From NCBI RefSeq assembly GCF_963682185.1, contig NZ_OY821667.1, positions 3,671,501-3,735,500 of the forward strand: DNA of 64,000 nucleotides, written 5' to 3'. The position numbers and the translations under genes are program-made. How positions within the stretch are numbered: position 1 is the first letter of the stretch; each line of letters opens with the position of its first letter. The notes under the pieces were generated by a model, which saw nothing but the letters and a program-made list of their open reading frames with translations, was not told the DNA's origin and did no database searches. The stretch is from an uncultured Cohaesibacter sp. (GTDB taxonomy: Bacteria > Pseudomonadota > Alphaproteobacteria > Rhizobiales > Cohaesibacteraceae). Shown here one piece after another: positions 1 through 8,656 of the stretch.

Positions 1-1
1 C

Positions 2-388
2 GCTTATCTCTTCACGCCCCTGATGATCCTGTCGCTGGTTGGCGTGTTGGAAAATATCGACGACGATCTTTATGCCGCTGCGGGCTCGCTTGGCGCCAGC
101 CCGGTTGGTGTCTTCTTTCAGGTGACGCTGCCGCTTGCGGTGCCGGGCATGATCGTTGGTTCGATCCTTGTCTTTACCGGCAGTCTGGCGACCTTCGTTA
201 CGCCCGTTCTGCTTGGCGGCGAACAACAGATGACCCTGTCTACCCTGCTTTACCGCAAGGCAATGATTTCATTTGACTGGGCTGCGGCCAATACCATCGC
301 TGCGATCATGATGGCCATCACCATCACATGCGTGATCGCAATGGGTGCGCTGGCGAACCGGATCGCCGCGGGGAGGAAAATGCGATGA
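2..388 (+). CDS. ABC transporter permease, spermidine/putrescine (PotB) type, 5'-truncated by window edge
   Basis: C-terminal 128 residues of an inner-membrane permease of a PotB-type ABC importer; the reading frame is open to the window edge, so the gene starts upstream. The cytoplasmic EAA-type loop that docks on the ATPase is visible (AAGSLGAS followed about ten residues later by TLPLAVPG), flanked by hydrophobic membrane segments. Its stop overlaps the start of the next permease in an ATGA, which indicates translational coupling. The substrate cannot be read from the permease; the downstream carbamoyl hydrolases suggest a nitrogen-containing breakdown product of nucleobases or hydantoins. 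The binding protein is probably just upstream, outside the window. Confidence 0.9.
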   Translation, partial: AYLFTPLMILSLVGVLENIDDDLYAAAGSLGASPVGVFFQVTLPLAVPGMIVGSILVFTGSLATFVTPVLLGGEQQMTLSTLLYRKAMISFDWAAANTIAAIMMAITITCVIAMGALANRIAAGRKMR

Positions 389-1176
389 GCGCCAGAAAGA
401 TCAATCCTCTCTCCAAAATCGCAGGCTGGCTGGTGGTCTTCTATCTGGCCGGACCGATCATCATCGTGATCGGCACTTCTGTCAGCGATACGCCTTTTCT
501 TGCCTTTCCGCCTCAGGGCTTTACGCTGAAATGGTATCACAAGGTTTTCGAGCTCAACAATTTCGTTGAAAGCTTCATCACGTCCATGGAAGTGGCGTTC
601 GGCGGAACAATGATTGCGCTGATCGCAGGCCTTGCTGCTGCCTATGCCCTGTCGCGCTATAAGGTGCGGTTGCCCGGCTGGTATGGCTCCATCTTCTTCC
701 TGCCCTTCTTCATCCCCGAGATCGTGTTTGGTTTTTCCATGCTCAAGACACTGATCGTGCAGTTCGAGTTGCCGATCCTGCCTTCACTGATGCTGGGCCA
801 CGCAATCCTTTGCCTGCCCTATATCGTTCGCGTCATAGGGGCGAGCCTTGCGGGGTTCGATTTCTCCATTCAGGAAGCGGCCGTCAGCCTTGGCATGCAT
901 CCGGTCAAGGCCTTCTGGTCCATCGTGCTGCCCAACATCCGCTCAGGCGTCATCGCGGGGGCCGTGTTGGCCTTCATTACTTCGCTGAACGACATGGCCG
1001 TGGCCCTGTTTCTTACGGGACCGGGGGTTTCCACCTTGCCGATTGAAGTCTTCACCTATGTTCAGCAGTTTTTCGATCCGACCGTCAGCGCCGTGTCCGT
1101 GCTGCTCATGGCCGTGACCATTGGTGTCATGGCTCTCATCGAGCGCAGTCTGGGCCTGTCCAAGACGATTAAATAG
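385..1176 (+). CDS. ABC transporter permease, spermidine/putrescine (PotC) type
   Basis: Second integral-membrane subunit of the importer, 263 residues, about the usual PotC length. The start at 385 (MSARKIN) is chosen because it overlaps the upstream stop by 4 bp; an open frame further upstream would run deep into the first permease. The EAA loop is clear: EAAVSLGMHP then SIVLPNIRSG. About six hydrophobic segments are seen, the first near residues 12-32. It is followed after 11 bp by the ATPase gene, with a purine-rich AGGAG just before that start. It pairs with the truncated permease upstream as a heterodimeric channel. Assignment to the polyamine/opine/nitrogen-compound permease group is firm; the substrate is not. 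Confidence 0.92.
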   Translation: MSARKINPLSKIAGWLVVFYLAGPIIIVIGTSVSDTPFLAFPPQGFTLKWYHKVFELNNFVESFITSMEVAFGGTMIALIAGLAAAYALSRYKVRLPGWYGSIFFLPFFIPEIVFGFSMLKTLIVQFELPILPSLMLGHAILCLPYIVRVIGASLAGFDFSIQEAAVSLGMHPVKAFWSIVLPNIRSGVIAGAVLAFITSLNDMAVALFLTGPGVSTLPIEVFTYVQQFFDPTVSAVSVLLMAVTIGVMALIERSLGLSKTIK

Positions 1177-1187
1177 CAGGAGCTGAA

Positions 1188-2255
1188 ATGGCACAGAACG
1201 CCGTTATCCTACAAGATCTTGTTGCTCACTATGGCCCGACGCAGGTGCTGCACGGGCTTAACCTGACCATTGCCGAGGGCGAGCTGGTTTCCCTGCTTGG
1301 CTCTTCTGGGTGCGGCAAGACCACGACCCTGCGCCTGCTGGCGGGCTTCCTTCAGCCAACCAGCGGCCAGATCACCGTTGCGGGCAAGGATGTCACCAAG
1401 CTGCCGCCGCATAAGCGCGACGCGGGCATCGTGTTCCAGAATTACGCCCTTTTCCCCCATCTCACTGTGGCTGAGAATGTGGGGTTCGGGCTCAAACAGC
1501 GCAAGGTGGCCGCGCCGGAACGCAAGGCCCGTGTGGATGCCATGCTGGAGCGTGTGGGACTTGTTGACTATGCCAATCGCCTGCCTGCGGCTCTTTCTGG
1601 CGGTCAGCGTCAGCGTGTGGCCTTGGCACGTGCTCTGGCCATCAATCCGCCGCTGTTGATGTTCGATGAACCGCTCTCCAACCTTGATGCCAAGCTGCGC
1701 GTGGATATGCGCGTGGAAATTCGCGAGCTGCAAAAGGCCAATGGCCGCACAGCTATTTACGTGACCCACGATCAGGAAGAGGCTTTCTCTATTTCCGACC
1801 GTGTTGCCATCATGAATGCAGGCCGTATCGTCCAGCTTGATACCCCCGAAGTGCTCTATCGTCGCCCCAACAGCGCTTTTGTCGCCCGTTTCGTCGGCTT
1901 TGACAATCTCATCGAGATGAAAGTGGTCAAACGCGAAGGCGATCTGGTCACGGCAGAAGTCGAGGGCGGGGCATTGATCACCCTGTCACAGGCCGAAACC
2001 GGCCCGCTTGAGGATCGCTTCGTTGTTGGTGCGCGCCCCGAGGGCATAGAGCTTACGGACGATCCTTCCAACGCCATCGCCGGCAAGCTTTTGACCCGCT
2101 CCTATCTTGGGCGCTCCTATCAATATAAGGTCGATACGCCGACTGGTATGCTGATTGCCAATGCCCCGCTGACGCAATTGCATGAAGAGGGCGGTGCCAT
2201 CAATCTGAAATTCAATCTCGAGCATTGCTGCATTCTGCCAGTAGAGGAAAATTGA
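1188..2255 (+). CDS. ABC transporter ATP-binding protein, PotA/FbpC-like
   Basis: Cytoplasmic ATPase of the importer, 355 residues, normal for the PotA family. All nucleotide-binding motifs are intact: Walker A GSSGCGKTT (38-46), Q-loop glutamine 84 (FQNYALFPH), signature LSGGQ (136-140), Walker B LLMFDE (156-161) and the switch histidine 194 (YVTHDQEEA). The region after about residue 235 is a TOBE-like beta domain that usually carries regulatory or substrate-related contacts. The gene stands between the two permeases and the carbamoylase, 1 bp from the latter, so transporter and enzymes are evidently co-expressed. Polyamine specificity should not be assumed, since this ATPase family serves many substrates. 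Confidence 0.94.
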   Translation: MAQNAVILQDLVAHYGPTQVLHGLNLTIAEGELVSLLGSSGCGKTTTLRLLAGFLQPTSGQITVAGKDVTKLPPHKRDAGIVFQNYALFPHLTVAENVGFGLKQRKVAAPERKARVDAMLERVGLVDYANRLPAALSGGQRQRVALARALAINPPLLMFDEPLSNLDAKLRVDMRVEIRELQKANGRTAIYVTHDQEEAFSISDRVAIMNAGRIVQLDTPEVLYRRPNSAFVARFVGFDNLIEMKVVKREGDLVTAEVEGGALITLSQAETGPLEDRFVVGARPEGIELTDDPSNAIAGKLLTRSYLGRSYQYKVDTPTGMLIANAPLTQLHEEGGAINLKFNLEHCCILPVEEN

Positions 2256-2256
2256 T

Positions 2257-3204
2257 ATGTCCCGTTCCATTGTTGCCGCCGCCGCACAGCTGGGGCCCAT
2301 ACAGCGCAGTGATGACCGCAAGTCTGTCGTCAAGCGCCTCATTGCCTTGCTGGAAGAAGCTGCGAGCCGGGGCGCTGAGCTGGTTGTCTTCCCCGAATTG
2401 GCGCTGACCACTTTCTTCCCCCGCTGGCACCTGACCGACAGGGAAGAAATCGACGCCTTCTATGAAAAGCAGATGCCGGGGCCGGAAACCCAGCCCCTGT
2501 TCGATGCCGCCAAGCGGCTTGGTATTGGCTTCTATCTCGGCTATGCCGAAATTGCCGTCGAAGACGGAGAGACCAACCATTACAACAGCGCCATATTGGT
2601 GGATCGGGCTGGCACAATTGTCGGCAAATATCGCAAGGTCCATCTGCCCGGATGGGACGAGCCGCAAGCTGATCTGGAAGCCCAGCATCTGGAGAAATAT
2701 TTCTTCAAACCGGGCAATTATGGCTTCAAGGTCTGGAAGACCATGGGCACCCGCATCGGCATGTGCATTTGCAATGACCGACGCTGGGCGGAAACCTACC
2801 GCGTGATGGCCCTAAAGGGCGCGGAAATGATCCTTGTGGGCTATAACACTCCCATTGATCACACCGGCGTCTATGATTTTGACAGCCTGACGGAATTCCA
2901 CAATCAGCTCTCCATTCAGGCCGGGGCCTACCAGAATTCCACCTGGGTTGTCGCAACCGCCAAGGCTGGTTTGGAAGAAGGCTCCAACATGATCGGCCAG
3001 TCGATGATCGTTGCGCCTTCCGGCCAGATTGCTGCCATGGCTCTGGGCACGGGCGACGAGGTGATCACTGCGCGGTGCGACCTTGATATGGCCGCGCTCT
3101 ACCGCCGGACCATCTTCGACTTTGCCCGCCATCGCGAGCCAAAGCATTATGGTATCATCACCCAGACCAAGGGACCGATCATCAGCGATGATGACGAGGC
3201 CTGA
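2257..3204 (+). CDS. N-carbamoyl-D-amino-acid hydrolase (D-carbamoylase), nitrilase superfamily
   Basis: Cytoplasmic carbon-nitrogen hydrolase of 315 residues, expected to cleave an N-carbamoyl (ureido) amino acid to amino acid, CO2 and ammonia. The Glu-Lys-Cys triad is in place: Glu47 in FPELALTTFFPRW, Lys127 in KYRKVHLPG and Cys172 in CICNDRRW. From memory these positions match the characterised Agrobacterium D-carbamoylase almost exactly, and other segments (EMPGP-like KQMPGP, KGAEMILVGYNTP, HYGII) are also characteristic. It starts 2 bp after the ATPase stop. The nearest alternative is a beta-ureidopropionase, but the FFPRW segment and overall length favour the D-carbamoylase group. D-specificity is a family inference, not something the sequence proves. 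Confidence 0.88.
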   Translation: MSRSIVAAAAQLGPIQRSDDRKSVVKRLIALLEEAASRGAELVVFPELALTTFFPRWHLTDREEIDAFYEKQMPGPETQPLFDAAKRLGIGFYLGYAEIAVEDGETNHYNSAILVDRAGTIVGKYRKVHLPGWDEPQADLEAQHLEKYFFKPGNYGFKVWKTMGTRIGMCICNDRRWAETYRVMALKGAEMILVGYNTPIDHTGVYDFDSLTEFHNQLSIQAGAYQNSTWVVATAKAGLEEGSNMIGQSMIVAPSGQIAAMALGTGDEVITARCDLDMAALYRRTIFDFARHREPKHYGIITQTKGPIISDDDEA

Positions 3205-3219
3205 TCAAGGATGGCTCTC

Positions 3220-3888
3220 ATGAGCCGACATAAAGGGGATAGCACCGTGTCCGTGGACCAAGACATGTCATTTGTGAAACCGGAGGAGAGACAATCCTCC
3301 GTGTCCCAGATCATTTCGGACTTGCGCAAGAAGAACGGTTGGACTCTGGCTGAAATGTCCAAGCGGACCGGCGTTTCCATCTCCTCTTTGTCGAAAATCG
3401 AAAATGGTCAGAGCCAACCGGCCTATAGCGTTCTGACCCGCCTGGCCTCCGGCCTTGATGTCGATTTTGCCGAGTTGGTGGGAGCAGAAGCCCCCAAGCA
3501 GCGCTGTGTCGGTGCCGCACGCACCATCAGCCGGGCAGGGGAGGGCAAGAAGCTCTCCAATGACATGGGGCTCTATGAATTGCTCTCGACCGAGCTGGCG
3601 GCCAAGCTGCTCCAGCCCATGGTCATCGAGGTCAATCCACGCGTCAGCGGACATCCGGCACCGCAAAGCGCCCATTCGGGCGAAGAGTTCGTCTATGTGC
3701 TCGAAGGGGATGTCATTTTCGAGATGGACCCTTATGCACCGACGCTGATGTCGACCGGCGACTCGGTCTATTTCGATGCAGCCCAGACCCATAGCTTCTA
3801 TGCTGTGGGCCCCAAGACAGGGCGCATCTTGTCCATTTGCTCGGCTGATACCGTTGACCTGCTGACAAAAAATCTGGATAAAAAATGA
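3220..3888 (+). CDS. XRE-family transcriptional regulator with C-terminal cupin domain
   Basis: Likely local regulator of the catabolic cluster, about 222 residues. An HTH_3/XRE DNA-binding domain lies near residues 32-85 (SDLRKKNGWTLAEMS, then SISSLSKIENGQ). A small cupin barrel follows near 140-215, with HSGEEFVYVLEGDV and a HSFY segment that would form the ligand pocket. Such proteins normally sense a small metabolite of the pathway they control. The start is uncertain: ATG 3211 and ATG 3220 follow an AAGG, and GTG 3247 has AAAGGGG eight bases upstream; 3220 is used here. The stop overlaps the next gene in an ATGA, so it is translated together with the amidohydrolase. Confidence 0.9.
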   Translation: MSRHKGDSTVSVDQDMSFVKPEERQSSVSQIISDLRKKNGWTLAEMSKRTGVSISSLSKIENGQSQPAYSVLTRLASGLDVDFAELVGAEAPKQRCVGAARTISRAGEGKKLSNDMGLYELLSTELAAKLLQPMVIEVNPRVSGHPAPQSAHSGEEFVYVLEGDVIFEMDPYAPTLMSTGDSVYFDAAQTHSFYAVGPKTGRILSICSADTVDLLTKNLDKK

Positions 3889-5726
3889 TCACAGCAAAAT
3901 CCGAAGTTCAAATCCGCCAGCAGCTGACCCTCGTCGCGCTGGGCAAAGCGCCTGCCGATCTTGTGCTGCATGTGGGCAAGCTGCTTGACACTGCCACGCG
4001 CACATGGTCGAGCGCACAGGAAATCGTCATCAAGGGCGACCGGATCGCCTATGTCGGTCCTATTGGCTCGTGGACAGGGGCTTGCGAGACTATCGTCAAA
4101 CGCCCTGATCTGATGGCCATTCCGGGGCTTGGCGAAGTGCATAAGCATATTGAAAGCTCGCATTTGACGCCGGAGTGGGAAGCCGCCCTCGTTTTGCCTC
4201 GTGGCAATACATGGACCTGCGAAGCCAGCCACGAATTCTCCAACGTGCGTGGGTCGCGCACCGTGGAATTCTGGCTTGAAGCCCGCAAGCAGGGCTCACC
4301 CCTCAAGATTTTCCCTCTTCCCGGCTCTGCCGTGCCCCCAACCGCCTATGAACATGGCGGCGGATATCTGGGCTATGACGAGCAGAAAGACTTCATCGGC
4401 AATTCCATGATGGTGGCGGGCTTGGACGAAGTCATGGATTGGCCAGCCGTCTGGAACCCGGAAAACGCCTCTCACAAGCGGCTCTGGGGGATGATCGAAG
4501 CAACCTTTGAAGCCCGTGGCGTGGTCGAAGGTCATGCAGCAGGCCTCAAGGATCTGCCCACCATCAATGCCTTTGCTGCAGCAGGGCTTGCTTCGGACCA
4601 TGAAGCATGGACCGCTGAGGAATTTTGGGACAAGCTGACCCACGGTCTGTTCATCGAATTGCGCCCCCATTCCATGCCGGAGGTCTTGCAGGGCCTCATG
4701 GAAAAGGGGCTTGAAGACTGGTCCCAGATTGCCTTTACCACCGATGACCGCTCGGCCTCGGAAACGCTGGAAAAAGGCGCAACCGATTACAATGTTCGTC
4801 TCGCTATCCAATCTGGCCTGAAGCCGGAAATCGCCATTCAGTGCGTGACCATCAACCCGGCGCGCCACATGCGGCTCACCCCATGGGTGGGATCTCTTAC
4901 GCCGGGGCGTTTTGCCGATATCGTGCTGCTCTCCGATCTGGAAAGCTTCGAGATCGCTGAAGTCTGGGCCGATGGACGGCAGGTCTCTGAAGGCAAGCGC
5001 TTCACTGACCCTGTGCCCGAAATCAACTGGCCGGACTGGGCACGCGATACGGTGCAAGTCGGTGGTGCGCTCAGCGCTGCGGATTTTGCCATTCCCGCGA
5101 AGGCCGGACGCGAAACGATGACAGCGGCGGTGCTGCGCCCGTTCCATTGGGAAGAGACCTTCCTAACCTATGAGCTGCCGGTGAAAGAGGGTTTGGTTCA
5201 GCGGGATGTCAGCCGCAACATCACCAAATTTGCCATTGTTGACCGGTTCTCCGGCTCAAAATCCCTCTCGAAAATGTTCTGGGCAGGCACTGGGCCGAGC
5301 ACGCCCGATTGCGCGCTTGCCAGCTCTCTGGCGCATGACAAACATAATGTCTGGTGCGTTGGCTCGTCCGATGAAGCGATGGCCATGGCCGTCAATGCCT
5401 TGTCAGAAATCGGTGGCGGCTGGGCTCTGGTGCGGGACAACAAGGTCGTTGCCACCGTGCGCTATGAGGTGGCTGGGCTGATGTCCTCCCGCTCCGCAGA
5501 AGCGCTGGATGCGGACATGCAAAAGCTCTATGCGGAAGGGGCAAAGATCGACTGGATGTTCGAGCCCTCCTCTTCGCCGCGCTGGTGGGCAGGGTTCCCC
5601 GAGCGGTTGGCCTTTGCCACCCTTACCTGTGCTCCATGGCGCTGGGTGCTGGTTGCTCCGGCTGAGGGCATCCCGGAGGGGCTCGTCAATGTTGCGACCG
5701 GTGAAACCCATCCGGTGGTCTGGTAA
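3885..5726 (+). CDS. Amidohydrolase of the adenine deaminase (Ade) family
   Basis: Metal-dependent amidohydrolase of 613 residues, close to bacterial adenine deaminases in length and layout. Metal-site and catalytic segments include HKHIESS (His86, His88), EGHAAGL (His217), ASDHE (Asp238, His239) and FTTDDRS (Asp287, Asp288). The segment LPRGNTWTCEASHEF and the closing PGRFADIVLL are also family hallmarks. A C-terminal domain of about 190 residues follows, as in Ade. In context it may deaminate or open a purine-like ring so that the two flanking carbamoyl hydrolases can act; true adenine activity is not shown, and VHKH departs from the usual GHVH. It shares 4 bp with the regulator gene. Confidence 0.82.
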   Translation: MITAKSEVQIRQQLTLVALGKAPADLVLHVGKLLDTATRTWSSAQEIVIKGDRIAYVGPIGSWTGACETIVKRPDLMAIPGLGEVHKHIESSHLTPEWEAALVLPRGNTWTCEASHEFSNVRGSRTVEFWLEARKQGSPLKIFPLPGSAVPPTAYEHGGGYLGYDEQKDFIGNSMMVAGLDEVMDWPAVWNPENASHKRLWGMIEATFEARGVVEGHAAGLKDLPTINAFAAAGLASDHEAWTAEEFWDKLTHGLFIELRPHSMPEVLQGLMEKGLEDWSQIAFTTDDRSASETLEKGATDYNVRLAIQSGLKPEIAIQCVTINPARHMRLTPWVGSLTPGRFADIVLLSDLESFEIAEVWADGRQVSEGKRFTDPVPEINWPDWARDTVQVGGALSAADFAIPAKAGRETMTAAVLRPFHWEETFLTYELPVKEGLVQRDVSRNITKFAIVDRFSGSKSLSKMFWAGTGPSTPDCALASSLAHDKHNVWCVGSSDEAMAMAVNALSEIGGGWALVRDNKVVATVRYEVAGLMSSRSAEALDADMQKLYAEGAKIDWMFEPSSSPRWWAGFPERLAFATLTCAPWRWVLVAPAEGIPEGLVNVATGETHPVVW

Positions 5727-5762
5727 TCGGGTGCGCAGCGAACGAGCAAGAAGCAAAAGACT

Positions 5763-6995
5763 ATGACAAGCAACCTTCATATCAATTCCGACCGCCTGTG
5801 GCAGAGCCTTAAAGACATGGCCAAAATCGGCCCTGGCGTGGCAGGCGGCAACAATCGCCAGGCGGTAACGGACGCAGATGGTGAGGCCCGAACCCTGTTT
5901 GCCACTTGGTGCAAAGAGGCAGGACTGACCATGGCTGTCGATACGGTCGGCAATATGTTCATGATGCGACCGGGAACCGACCCTGACGCCTTGCCCGTTT
6001 ATGTTGGCTCACATCTGGATACTGTCCCCACAGGGGGCAGATATGACGGGGTGCTCGGGGTGCTGGCCGGGCTTGAACTGGTGCGTACGCTCAATGAGGC
6101 CGACATCAAGACCAGACATCCAATCGTCGTGGTCAACTGGTCCAATGAAGAAGGCGCTCGTTTCCATCCGGCCATGCTCGGCTCGGGCACCTTCATCGGC
6201 AAGCAGGATCAAGCCTTTGCCTATGCGCGCGAAGATATGGATGGCAAGCGCTTCGGCGATGAATTGAAGCGCATCGGCTGGGCGGGGGATGAAATGCCCG
6301 GAAGCCGCAAGATGAAGGCCTATTTTGAGCTGCATATCGAGCAAGGGCCGGTGCTGGAAGCCGCAAACAAGGAAATCGGCGTCATCACCCATTGTCAGGG
6401 CATGAAGCGCCCGCAATATACCCTCACTGGCAAGGCTGTGCATACCGGCTCGACGCCGATGCATATGCGCATCAATGCGGGCCTCGCTGCGGCTCGCATC
6501 ACCGAAGTGGTGCAAGAGGTGGCCGTGGCCGAACAGCCCAACGCCGTGGCCGGGATCGGCAAGATGGTCTATGAGCCTTGCTCCCCCAACGTGCTACCGT
6601 CGACTGTGCTCTTTACCATCGATATCCGCACCGTGGATGGCGACAAACTGCAACGCATGTATGACACCATCTGGCAAAGAGCGGAAAAGATTTGTGCGGA
6701 CTTGGGTGTTGGCTGTGCTGTGGAAGAGGTCGGCTCTTTTGATCCGGTCACCTTTGCCCCATCGCTGGTGGATATCGTGCGGTCCTCCGCTGAAACTCTC
6801 GGGCATGAGCATATGGATATGGTGTCCGGCTCAGGTCACGATGCCTGCTGGATTGCCGAAGTGGCCCCCGCAGCGATGATCATGTGCCCCTGTGTTGATG
6901 GCCTGTCACACAATGAGGCCGAGGCCATTTCGCCTGAATGGGCCGCAGCTGGTGCCGATGTGCTGCTCCACTCGGTTTTGAAGGCTGCGAGCTAA
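5763..6995 (+). CDS. M20-family N-carbamoyl-L-amino-acid hydrolase / allantoate amidohydrolase
   Basis: Cytoplasmic dinuclear-metal amidase of 410 residues, the normal length for the HyuC/AllC/beta-ureidopropionase branch of M20. Metal ligands are visible: GSHLDTVP (His84, Asp86), the GGRYDGVLG aspartate (Asp95), WSNEEGARF (Glu129, Glu130), HIEQGPVLE, and a late histidine in GLSHNEAE. The ARF-H segment and GSGHDA are typical of carbamoylases rather than peptidases. It is last in the catabolic run, 36 bp after the amidohydrolase. Together with the D-carbamoylase it would let the cell hydrolyse ureido compounds of either stereochemistry or of two pathway steps. Whether the substrate is allantoate, ureidopropionate or an N-carbamoyl amino acid cannot be decided here. 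Confidence 0.87.
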   Translation: MTSNLHINSDRLWQSLKDMAKIGPGVAGGNNRQAVTDADGEARTLFATWCKEAGLTMAVDTVGNMFMMRPGTDPDALPVYVGSHLDTVPTGGRYDGVLGVLAGLELVRTLNEADIKTRHPIVVVNWSNEEGARFHPAMLGSGTFIGKQDQAFAYAREDMDGKRFGDELKRIGWAGDEMPGSRKMKAYFELHIEQGPVLEAANKEIGVITHCQGMKRPQYTLTGKAVHTGSTPMHMRINAGLAAARITEVVQEVAVAEQPNAVAGIGKMVYEPCSPNVLPSTVLFTIDIRTVDGDKLQRMYDTIWQRAEKICADLGVGCAVEEVGSFDPVTFAPSLVDIVRSSAETLGHEHMDMVSGSGHDACWIAEVAPAAMIMCPCVDGLSHNEAEAISPEWAAAGADVLLHSVLKAAS

Positions 6996-7351
6996 GCCGA
7001 TTAACAATGATCGTTTGTTTCGGAACCAGATATGGGTGTGTTTCGCGTAATTCATTAAGCGAAATGCCAAGAAATAAATTTCATCGGGTTGGGGAAAGAT
7101 TGGGGTGCCTTCTGGCTTCAAGCAGGGCATTTTGCGGTTTTTCAGCGCGGTGTAAGAAAAAGTGGACAAAGAAAACCGCAGCGCAAAAACAAAATTGAAT
7201 TTCGCGCAAAAATACCCGTCGACTGAAAAAGTCGCCTGCCAACATCTGTTCTTTATAGCTATTCTAATATCATAGATCCATGGCTTGGCACAATGCGACA
7301 AAGTTTCCTTCCAGCTAATATATGTGGGTCATAACCGACTGGGAGGACCTT
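6996..7351. other. Intergenic region between catabolic cluster and cytochrome c peroxidase
   Basis: No credible gene. It holds an inverted repeat of GCGGTTTT (7134-7141) and AAAACCGC (7172-7179), and a small hairpin CGACT-gaaaa-AGTCG at 7220-7234. The promoter of the peroxidase gene should lie in the AT-rich part after 7240; I found no convincing TTGA-N6-TCAA (FNR/FixK) site. Confidence 0.5.
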
Positions 7352-8407
7352 ATGACCGCTAAAAACCTAAGGGCAACGCTTGCCTGTGCTGTTTTCCTGA
7401 CAGTGCCGACTGCCGCGTTGTCCAATGATCTATTGGAAGAAGCAAAAGACTATTTCGAACCGATCCCGTCTGTTGTTCCTTCAGTGAAGAACAACGCCGT
7501 AACGGGTGACAAGATTGAATTGGGCAAAATGCTCTTTTTCGATCCGCGTCTCTCCTCATCGGCCCTGATTTCGTGCAATACCTGCCACAATCTGGGCATG
7601 GGAGGGGACGATAATCTGGAAACATCGATCGGTCACGGTTGGCAAAAGGGACCACGCAATGCGCCTACCGTACTGAATGCCGTTTTCAACATTGCCCAAT
7701 TCTGGGATGGCCGCGCAGAGGACCTCAAGGCTCAGGCCAAGGGGCCGGTGCAAGCCGGTGTTGAAATGGCTTCCACTCCGGCCCGTGTCGAGGAAACACT
7801 CAAAAGCATGCCTGCCTATGAAGTGGTGTTCGCCAAGGCATTTCCAGGAGAGGATAGCCCGATCAGCTTCGATAATATGGCCAAGGCCATTGAGGCCTTT
7901 GAAGCAACCCTGATCACACCATACTCGCGATTTGACCAGTTTCTGGAAGGAAACACGAAGGTCATGAATGAAGAGGAGCAGGCCGGTCTGCAACTCTTCA
8001 TGGACAAGGGCTGTGCCTCCTGCCATGCAGGGGTCAATATCGGAGGCGAAGGCTACTATCCGTTTGGTGTTGTCGAAAAGCCGGGTGCGGACGTTCTGCC
8101 CGCAGGAGACAAGGGCCGTTTCGCGGTAACGCAGACAGCCGACGAGGAATATGTTTTCCGTGCCGGACCACTGCGCAATATCGAACTGACAGCACCCTAT
8201 TTCCATTCTGGCAAGGTATGGGATCTTGAGCAGGCTGTCGCCATTATGGGGACAAGCCAGTTGGGTGAGGATTTGTCTGATGACGAGATCAAGAAGATCA
8301 CTGCCTTCTTGAAAACCCTCACCGGAGAGCAACCAAAAGTAGATTATCCAATTCTTCCGGTTGAAACATCCAAAACACCAAAGCCAGAGTTGATGGTCGT
8401 AAAATAA
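7352..8407 (+). CDS. Di-haem cytochrome c peroxidase
   Basis: Periplasmic enzyme that reduces hydrogen peroxide with electrons from cytochrome c, 351 residues. The start at 7352 has GGGAGG about six bases upstream and opens a classic signal peptide (TLACAVFLTVPTAALS). Two CxxCH haem sites are present: CNTCH (75-79) and CASCH (221-225). Conserved segments include LGKMLFFDPRLS, NAPTVLNAVFN, and VEMAS, where a Met ligand is expected. Length and haem spacing fit the bacterial CcpA/MauG superfamily, and the order of motifs fits peroxidase better than MauG. It stands alone, followed by a clear terminator. Oxygen control by FixK/FNR is common for this family, but I cannot see an operator. Confidence 0.93.
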   Translation: MTAKNLRATLACAVFLTVPTAALSNDLLEEAKDYFEPIPSVVPSVKNNAVTGDKIELGKMLFFDPRLSSSALISCNTCHNLGMGGDDNLETSIGHGWQKGPRNAPTVLNAVFNIAQFWDGRAEDLKAQAKGPVQAGVEMASTPARVEETLKSMPAYEVVFAKAFPGEDSPISFDNMAKAIEAFEATLITPYSRFDQFLEGNTKVMNEEEQAGLQLFMDKGCASCHAGVNIGGEGYYPFGVVEKPGADVLPAGDKGRFAVTQTADEEYVFRAGPLRNIELTAPYFHSGKVWDLEQAVAIMGTSQLGEDLSDDEIKKITAFLKTLTGEQPKVDYPILPVETSKTPKPELMVVK

Positions 8408-8439
8408 CGGAAATTTGAAGAACTTGAAGTAAGAAACTG

Positions 8440-8476
8440 ACCTTTCCGGAGTATTTCGGAAAGGTTATTTATTTTT
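8440..8476 (+). terminator. Rho-independent terminator after cytochrome c peroxidase
   Basis: ACCTTTCCG (8440-8448) pairs perfectly with CGGAAAGGT (8457-8465) around an 8-nt loop and is followed by a T-rich run. It lies 33 bp after the peroxidase stop. Confidence 0.85.
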
Positions 8477-8656
8477 AATACCACTTTGCGGTTGTGGATT
8501 TATTCAGATATGTCCAAACTGAGTTTGGTTAAATTGATTTTGTTGTGAATTGATAGAGTTATTATTTTGTACATTCAATATTAACTACGATCTATAACTC
8601 GGTCTTTAGCCTTTCTAAATAGGATTGTCACCCATCGCCAAAACAAGGGACGATTT

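Noticed and set aside
7280-7305. Sigma-54 promoter (TTGGCACAATGCGACA) before the peroxidase
   Set aside because: TGGCAC is present but the required TTGC element is not at the correct spacing.
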